This document shows, piece after piece, positions 6,032 to 9,918 of a stretch of DNA of 9,918 nt. Both the position numbers and the translations under genes were made by a program. The notes beneath the pieces were generated by a model that had not been told where the DNA came from, did no database searches, and was given only the letters and a program-made list of their open reading frames with translations. Source of the DNA: Desulfobacteraceae bacterium 4572_89 (GTDB lineage Bacteria; Desulfobacterota; Desulfobacteria; Desulfobacterales; Desulfobacteraceae); assembly GCA_002085465.1 (NCBI GenBank), contig NBML01000060.1, forward strand, positions 1-9,918, written 5' to 3'. Every line of letters begins with the position of its first letter. Position 1 is the first letter of the stretch.

Positions 6032-7909
6032 ATGCGCATAATACAATGTTTTTACTTTGCAGCTGTTCTGGCTTTGATCTGCTGTTTTGGGTGCGACAGA
6101 CCTGAAAACAAGGAATTTTCTGGAGCAGATCCTGCACCCCTGAACAAGGTTGAAAAAGAAGTCAGATCCTATGAGCCATTGCCGGATAACATCCATTGGC
6201 TGACCAATGAAACTGATCCTGTATTTTCTTCTCCCAGGGCACGGAAAGGCGGTACTCTTCATGCAGCCCTCATAAGTTTTCCCATGACCTTTCGCGTGGT
6301 TGGGCCTGATTCAAATGGATCATTTCGAAGTGCCATCCTGGATAATCAGCTTTCTTTGATTAATATCCATCCCAATTCCGGAAATATTATACCTGAACTT
6401 GCCAGTCACTGGGCTTTTGGGGATGATAAAAAAACCATGTATTTTAAACTTGATCCCCAGGCAAAATGGTCTGACGGAAATCCGGTCACAGCCTGGGATT
6501 ATGTTTATACCCTGAAATTCATGCGGTCTGAGCACATTATTGCACCCTGGTACAATGATTATTATTCCAAAGAGATTGAATCTGTTGAGGTGTATGATGA
6601 TTATACAATTGGGGTAAGAAGTACCAAGGCCGTACCGGATCTATATTTAAAACTGGGTATTTCTCCAATTCCTGAACACTATTTTAAAAAGCTGAACAAT
6701 GAATTTATTCAGACCTATAACTGGGCCATTGTCCCAAATACCGGTGCATACCAGATCCATGAATTTAAAAAAGGAAGGTTTATCAAGTTTAAACGGAAAC
6801 AGGACTGGTGGGCCAGGGACAAAAAATATTTTAAAAACCGGTTTAATGTGGATTATGTCCTTTACACGGTGATCAGGGATTTTAATCTCCAATGGGAGCA
6901 TTTTAAAAAGGGCCGTATTGATGCCTTCGGCCTGACCCTGCCCAAGTACTGGCATGATAAAACCAAAACCCGGGTGTTTGAAAACGGATATGTAAACCGG
7001 ATCTGGTTTTTTAATGACCTTCAAAGGCCTTCTCTTGGCATGTGGCTGAACCAGGATAAGGAAATTTTCAGGCAAAAGGAGTTGCGCCATGCATTTGCCC
7101 ATGCAATGAACATTGAAAAAGTCATTGAAAAGGTGTTGAGAGGTGATTATTTCAGACTTTCCCAGGCTTTTTTCGGATATGGGAAATACACAGATTACAC
7201 CATAATCCCAAGGAAATATGATATTGGAAAGGTGGAATCCATCATGGAAGGGAAGGGCTGGACCCGGGGAAACGATGGCATCTGGCAAAAAGATGGACAA
7301 AAATTTTCAGTCAAAGTAACCTACGGGTTTGATGAATATATGCCCCAGCTGGTTGTCCTTAAGGAAGATGCCCTGAAGGCCGGTATTGAACTTAGCTTGG
7401 AAAAGCTGGACTCCACAGCCATGTTCAAGAAATTCCTTGAAAAAAAACATGATGTGGCCTGGATGGGCTGGAGCACGAATCTAAGACCTTCCTACTGGCA
7501 GGGCTGGCATTCGGACAATGCCCATAAACCCCAGACCAATAATATTACCAATACAGATAATCCAGAACTGGATGCCTTGATTGACAAGTACAGGGCCAGC
7601 CTGGATGAACAGGAACGTATTGGTCTGTCCCTGGTGATCCAGAATAAAATCCATGAAATCGGTGCCTATGTACCCACTTTTATGGTGCCCTATGTTCGGA
7701 CGGGATATTGGCGATGGCTTCAGCTGCCTGAATTCCACGGCACTAAAATGTCTGAAAGTCTTTTTGATCCCTTTTCTTCCAATGTGGGAGGGCTTTTCTG
7801 GATTGATACCACTATTCGTGAACAAACCCTTGAATCAATGAAAAAAGGGATAAAATTTGAACCAGGTGTTGTTATTGATGAACAGTTTAAAGTGAGAGCA
7901 AATGGTTAA
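6032..7909 (+). CDS. ABC transporter substrate-binding lipoprotein, family 5 (YejA/OppA-like)
   Basis: A 625-residue extracytoplasmic binding protein of the oligopeptide/dipeptide/nickel class, closest in feel to the long YejA-type members. A hydrophobic signal (residues 2-20) ends in CFGC, so C21 is probably lipidated; the -3 residue is Cys, not the usual Leu, so the lipobox is atypical. RKGGTLHAAL (71-80) begins the mature fold, and the family hallmark KWSDGNPVTAWDYVYTLKF is at 145-163. The tail contains the usual NITNTDNPELDALIDKYRA element. The ATG at 6032 follows GGAG at 6023-6026. The ligand is probably a peptide, but this is inferred. The stop codon and the next gene's start lie in a 19-bp tandem duplication, which probably shortened the C-terminus by five residues. 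No permease genes are adjacent. Confidence 0.9.
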   Translation: MRIIQCFYFAAVLALICCFGCDRPENKEFSGADPAPLNKVEKEVRSYEPLPDNIHWLTNETDPVFSSPRARKGGTLHAALISFPMTFRVVGPDSNGSFRSAILDNQLSLINIHPNSGNIIPELASHWAFGDDKKTMYFKLDPQAKWSDGNPVTAWDYVYTLKFMRSEHIIAPWYNDYYSKEIESVEVYDDYTIGVRSTKAVPDLYLKLGISPIPEHYFKKLNNEFIQTYNWAIVPNTGAYQIHEFKKGRFIKFKRKQDWWARDKKYFKNRFNVDYVLYTVIRDFNLQWEHFKKGRIDAFGLTLPKYWHDKTKTRVFENGYVNRIWFFNDLQRPSLGMWLNQDKEIFRQKELRHAFAHAMNIEKVIEKVLRGDYFRLSQAFFGYGKYTDYTIIPRKYDIGKVESIMEGKGWTRGNDGIWQKDGQKFSVKVTYGFDEYMPQLVVLKEDALKAGIELSLEKLDSTAMFKKFLEKKHDVAWMGWSTNLRPSYWQGWHSDNAHKPQTNNITNTDNPELDALIDKYRASLDEQERIGLSLVIQNKIHEIGAYVPTFMVPYVRTGYWRWLQLPEFHGTKMSESLFDPFSSNVGGLFWIDTTIREQTLESMKKGIKFEPGVVIDEQFKVRANG

Positions 7910-7924
7910 AGTGAGAGCAAATGG
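7887..7924 (+). repeat. 19-bp exact tandem duplication at the binding protein/ATPase junction
   Basis: TTAAAGTGAGAGCAAATGG occurs twice without a gap (7887-7905 and 7906-7924). The second copy supplies the TAA that ends the binding-protein gene (7907-7909) and holds the ATPase ribosome binding site and ATG (7921-7923). With only one copy, the upstream frame would continue as YNKAK and stop inside the ATPase gene, giving a 23-base overlap. The duplication therefore converted an overlapping pair into a separated pair. Confidence 0.95.
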
Positions 7925-8955
7925 ATATAACAAAGCAAAATAATAAAACCACGGCAATTGATACAGGGATCAAATTGAATAAAAAAAAAATATTGGCAGT
8001 GGAAAACCTTGTGGTGGCATTTGATACTGATAAGGGAAGTGTCCATGCTGTGGATGACATAAGTTTCACCCTTGAGCAGGGCAGCATCCTTGGAATTGCC
8101 GGGGAATCCGGCTGTGGAAAAACAGTCACGGCCCTGAGCATGATGAGGTTGCTGCCCAAGCCTGTATCGCGAATAGTCAATGGGAAAATCTGGTTCAAGG
8201 ATAGGAATATCCTTGAACTTTCCCTGGAAAAAATGTCGGGGGTCCGGGGGAAAAAAATCTCAATGATATTCCAGGAGCCCATGACTGCATTGAACCCGGT
8301 TCATGGCGTGGGCAGACAGTTGGTGGAAATTTATCAGCTTCATTTTCCCGGCATGGCCCTTGCAAAAATGAGGGAGTCTGCTATTCAAATGCTGGAAAAA
8401 GTAGGGATTCCAGATCCTGAACAGGTTATGAAAAAATATCCCCACCAGCTTTCCGGGGGTATGCGGCAGAGGGTTATGATTGCCATGGCCCTTGCCTGTG
8501 AACCTGATATTCTCATCGCAGATGAACCAACAACTGCACTGGATGTAACTGTCCAGGCACAGATTCTTGATCTGATCAGGAGCCTTCAATCCCAGACCCA
8601 AATGGCAGTCCTTCTTATCACCCATGATCTGGGAGTTATTGCTGAGAATTGTGATAAAGTGGTAGTAATGTATGCAGGTCGAATTGCCGAGACAGGGGAT
8701 GTGGGTTCTTTATTTAAAAACCCTCTGCATCCCTATACAAAGGGCTTATTAACCTCTATTCCTTCCCGGGCGAAAATTGCGAAAAATATTTTGCCCACCA
8801 TAAAGGGGAGCGTGCCTTCTCTGCTGAACATGCCAAAAGGATGTAGATTTGCAGATCGCTGCCCTCTGGCCGAGGCGATTTGCAGGCAGGTTAACCCTTT
8901 GGAACGGTGTTTGGGCCAATATCGGACAGTGGCCTGTCATCTGGTTGAGAACTAA
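7921..8955 (+). CDS. ABC transporter ATP-binding protein, OppD/DppD family
   Basis: A 344-residue ATPase that would power peptide import from the cytoplasmic face of the membrane. All nucleotide-binding motifs are intact: Walker A GESGCGKT (61-68), Q-loop [10 protein letters not shown] with Q118, signature LSGGMRQR (177-184), Walker B LIADEP with D201 and E202, and H-loop ITHD with H235. The C-terminal oligopeptide-transporter extension starts at HPYTKGLL (270-277) and carries C308, C314, C321 and C339. This is the cysteine set that binds a [4Fe-4S] cluster in a characterised DppD; C330 is an extra cysteine. It is a single-domain protein, unlike the fused YejF. GAGAG precedes the ATG. A second ATPase (OppF/DppF) and two permeases would normally accompany it and are missing here. 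Confidence 0.93.
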   Translation: MDITKQNNKTTAIDTGIKLNKKKILAVENLVVAFDTDKGSVHAVDDISFTLEQGSILGIAGESGCGKTVTALSMMRLLPKPVSRIVNGKIWFKDRNILELSLEKMSGVRGKKISMIFQEPMTALNPVHGVGRQLVEIYQLHFPGMALAKMRESAIQMLEKVGIPDPEQVMKKYPHQLSGGMRQRVMIAMALACEPDILIADEPTTALDVTVQAQILDLIRSLQSQTQMAVLLITHDLGVIAENCDKVVVMYAGRIAETGDVGSLFKNPLHPYTKGLLTSIPSRAKIAKNILPTIKGSVPSLLNMPKGCRFADRCPLAEAICRQVNPLERCLGQYRTVACHLVEN

Positions 8956-8991
8956 ATTTTTATAAAAAATGCCTTTTTTTTAAAATAATAC

Positions 8992-9019
8992 TTGATTTTT
9001 AGATAAAAGCGAATAATAT
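8992..9019 (+). promoter_or_regulatory. Possible promoter of the cold shock gene
   Basis: TTGATT (8992-8997) and TAATAT (9014-9019) are 16 bases apart. Each matches the vegetative consensus in four of six positions. The transcript would have a leader of about 130 bases, as expected of CspA-type mRNAs, whose long 5' regions respond to temperature. AT-rich surroundings make the assignment weak. Confidence 0.35.
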
Positions 9020-9045
9020 ACAGAAAAAGCCTGTGGGAGAGGGGT

Positions 9046-9075
9046 TTTTCAGTTTCGTTCTTTTCAGTTTCGTTC
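9046..9075 (+). repeat. 15-bp exact tandem duplication in the cold shock leader
   Basis: TTTTCAGTTTCGTTC is repeated directly (9046-9060 and 9061-9075). It lies in the presumed 5' untranslated region of the cold shock gene, about 85 bases before its start, and could affect leader folding or provide a repeated protein site. It may equally be a neutral slippage event. Confidence 0.9.
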
Positions 9076-9158
9076 TAAAGGATAGACCCATTTGTTGAAG
9101 TGGCAGAACCTGAGGTTTGAAACTACTATTATTTACTTAAAGCAAGGAGAAGGTCACA

Positions 9159-9359
9159 ATGGCAAATGGGATAGTAAAATGGTTTAACGATTCAAAAGGT
9201 TATGGATTTATCGAGCAGGAAGACGGACCCGATGTTTTTGTTCACCATTCAGGCATAAATGCAACTGGTTTCAAATCCCTTAATGAAGGAGATAAGGTTA
9301 CATTTGATGTTGAAGATGGACAGAAGGGGCCTGCTGCGGTTAACGTAAGTGTAGTATAG
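9159..9359 (+). CDS. Cold shock protein, CspA family
   Basis: A complete 66-residue single cold shock domain that binds single-stranded RNA and DNA and melts RNA structure. RNP1 is KGYGFI (13-18) and RNP2 is VFVHHS (26-31); the flanking NGIVKWFN start and the [18 protein letters not shown] end are typical of the family. The ATG follows an AAGGAGA ribosome binding site at 9145-9151. It is a single-gene unit: a leader of about 200 bases separates it from the ATPase gene and a strong terminator follows. Whether it is cold-induced or constitutive cannot be told from the protein. Confidence 0.96.
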   Translation: MANGIVKWFNDSKGYGFIEQEDGPDVFVHHSGINATGFKSLNEGDKVTFDVEDGQKGPAAVNVSVV

Positions 9360-9379
9360 GTTTTTTTAAGAAGTATGTA

Positions 9380-9420
9380 AAAAAAGGTTTTTAGCACAAA
9401 ATGTGTTAAAAACCTTTTTT
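9380..9420 (+). terminator. Rho-independent terminator of the cold shock gene
   Basis: The left arm 9380-9398 pairs with the right arm 9402-9420 over 19 positions, with a single G-T wobble and a 3-base AAA loop. The core pairs GGTTTTTAGCACA with TGTGTTAAAAACC, and the right arm ends in TTTTTT. The A-run in front of the left arm lets it act in both directions, so it may also serve the minus-strand gene ending at 9499. Confidence 0.9.
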
Positions 9421-9435
9421 ATTAAAAACCAATTT

Positions 9436-9457
9436 TTCCAGTAATATTCCAGTAATA
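9436..9457 (+). repeat. 11-bp exact tandem duplication
   Basis: TTCCAGTAATA is repeated directly (9436-9446 and 9447-9457) in the spacer between the cold shock terminator and the end of the minus-strand oxidoreductase gene. No function is evident. Confidence 0.85.
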
Positions 9458-9498
9458 CTATCGGATACCTGTGACCTTGATCTGTGATTTTTGATTTG

Positions 9499-9918
9499 TT
9501 AAAATCTTGAAATCCCAAAGGGTTTTATATTTATCTCAGGGGTTTTTCCATAAACCATATCGCAAACAGCTTTTCCTGTTCCTGTTGCAAGGGTCAACCC
9601 AAGCATGCCGTGACCCGTTGCGATGATGAGATTTTCCTGGGAAGGTGCATGGTCTATAATGGGCATGTCATCGTAGGTCATGGGCCTCAGGCTTGTCCAT
9701 TCTTCCACAATTGGATGCCCCAGGGGATCCTTCATATACAGTGCTACACCGTCCAGAAGCTTTGACAGACGTTTGGGATTAAGGCTGGAGCTGTATCCTG
9801 AAAATTCCATGGTTCCCCCCAGCCTGTAGGCGCTTTTCCAGGGAGTCACTACCATGCTTTTTTCATAGAGCACACAGGGTATTTCAGGACATATCCCGGG
9901 CCGTTCCATGGTTATGCT
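9499..9918 (-). CDS. FAD-dependent amino acid dehydrogenase/oxidase (DadA-like), C-terminal part
   Basis: The last 139 residues of a DAO-family flavoenzyme; the frame is open to the window edge, so the N-terminal FAD-binding Rossmann part lies outside. Such enzymes oxidise D-amino acids, glycine or related amines. Recognisable pieces are YSITMERPG-like SITMERPG at the cut end, YRLGGTMEFSGY in the substrate domain, EEWTSLRPMTYDDMPIID and ATGHGMLGLTLATGTGKAV, the C-terminal FAD-contact segment. The internal ATG at 9909 should not be taken as the start, since similarity continues upstream of it. It converges on the cold shock gene with the two-way terminator between them. Substrate is not determined; DadA is the nearest named type. 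Confidence 0.85.
   Translation of the reverse strand, partial: SITMERPGICPEIPCVLYEKSMVVTPWKSAYRLGGTMEFSGYSSSLNPKRLSKLLDGVALYMKDPLGHPIVEEWTSLRPMTYDDMPIIDHAPSQENLIIATGHGMLGLTLATGTGKAVCDMVYGKTPEINIKPFGISRF

Noticed and set aside
6647..7300. A long minus-strand open frame opposite the binding-protein gene.
   Set aside because: It has no family resemblance and lies wholly within a well-supported gene on the other strand.
8260..8625. A minus-strand open frame opposite the ATPase gene.
   Set aside because: It is the mirror of the conserved ATPase motifs and has no protein character of its own.
8964..8981. A terminator after the ATPase gene (A-run, TGCC, T-run).
   Set aside because: The stem would consist only of A-T pairs and is too weak to support termination with confidence.
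1..9918. CRISPR arrays, tRNA or rRNA genes, insertion sequences, phage genes.
   Set aside because: No regularly spaced repeats, no cloverleaf-like sequence, no transposase or phage-like proteins were seen on reading both strands.

Overview
The window looks like a chromosomal segment of a Gram-negative, motile, anaerobic or facultative bacterium. I favour a sulfate-reducing deltaproteobacterium of the Desulfobacula/Desulfobacterium kind. This is an inference from gene content (a LUD protein next to a DUF166-type protein, a PomA-like stator, a peptide-type binding protein, very small gene gaps) and from one gene that appears to use selenocysteine. No rRNA, tRNA, CRISPR array, insertion sequence or phage gene is visible.

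Layout. (1) 171-1475, plus strand: a two-gene operon of a LUD-domain protein followed after 3 bases by a DUF166-like protein. The second reading frame is interrupted by a TGA at codon 101, remains open in the same frame for 114 further sense codons, and has an 11-bp hairpin just behind the TGA with a G-first loop. I read it as a selenoprotein with a U-C redox pair; this is the most interesting signal in the window. (2) 1478-4826, minus strand: a tightly packed co-directional run motA, motB, a PilZ-domain gene, dinB and acyP. It codes for a flagellar stator, a probable cyclic-di-GMP receptor overlapping motB by 29 bases, DNA polymerase IV and acylphosphatase. (3) 4827-5711: a divergent, AT-rich type II toxin-antitoxin pair (Phd/YefM antitoxin, RelE-like toxin) behind a promoter with repeated ATGTA/TACAT half-sites. 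(4) 6032-8955, plus strand: an oligopeptide-type (YejA/OppA-like) binding lipoprotein and an OppD/DppD-like ATPase, with no permease genes beside them; a 19-bp tandem duplication lies exactly at their junction. (5) 9159-9359: a CspA-family cold shock gene with its own leader and a strong terminator. (6) 9499-9918, minus strand: the C-terminal part of a DadA-like FAD-dependent amino acid dehydrogenase running off the window.

How the genes work together. The stator genes and the PilZ gene probably form one functional unit in which a cyclic-di-GMP sensor acts on motor function. dinB and acyP may be only passengers of that transcript. The LUD/selenoprotein pair may be a small redox module; its substrate cannot be read from the sequence. 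The transporter pair must use permeases encoded elsewhere. Three short exact tandem duplications (19, 15 and 11 bp) sit in or at non-coding stretches of the right half.
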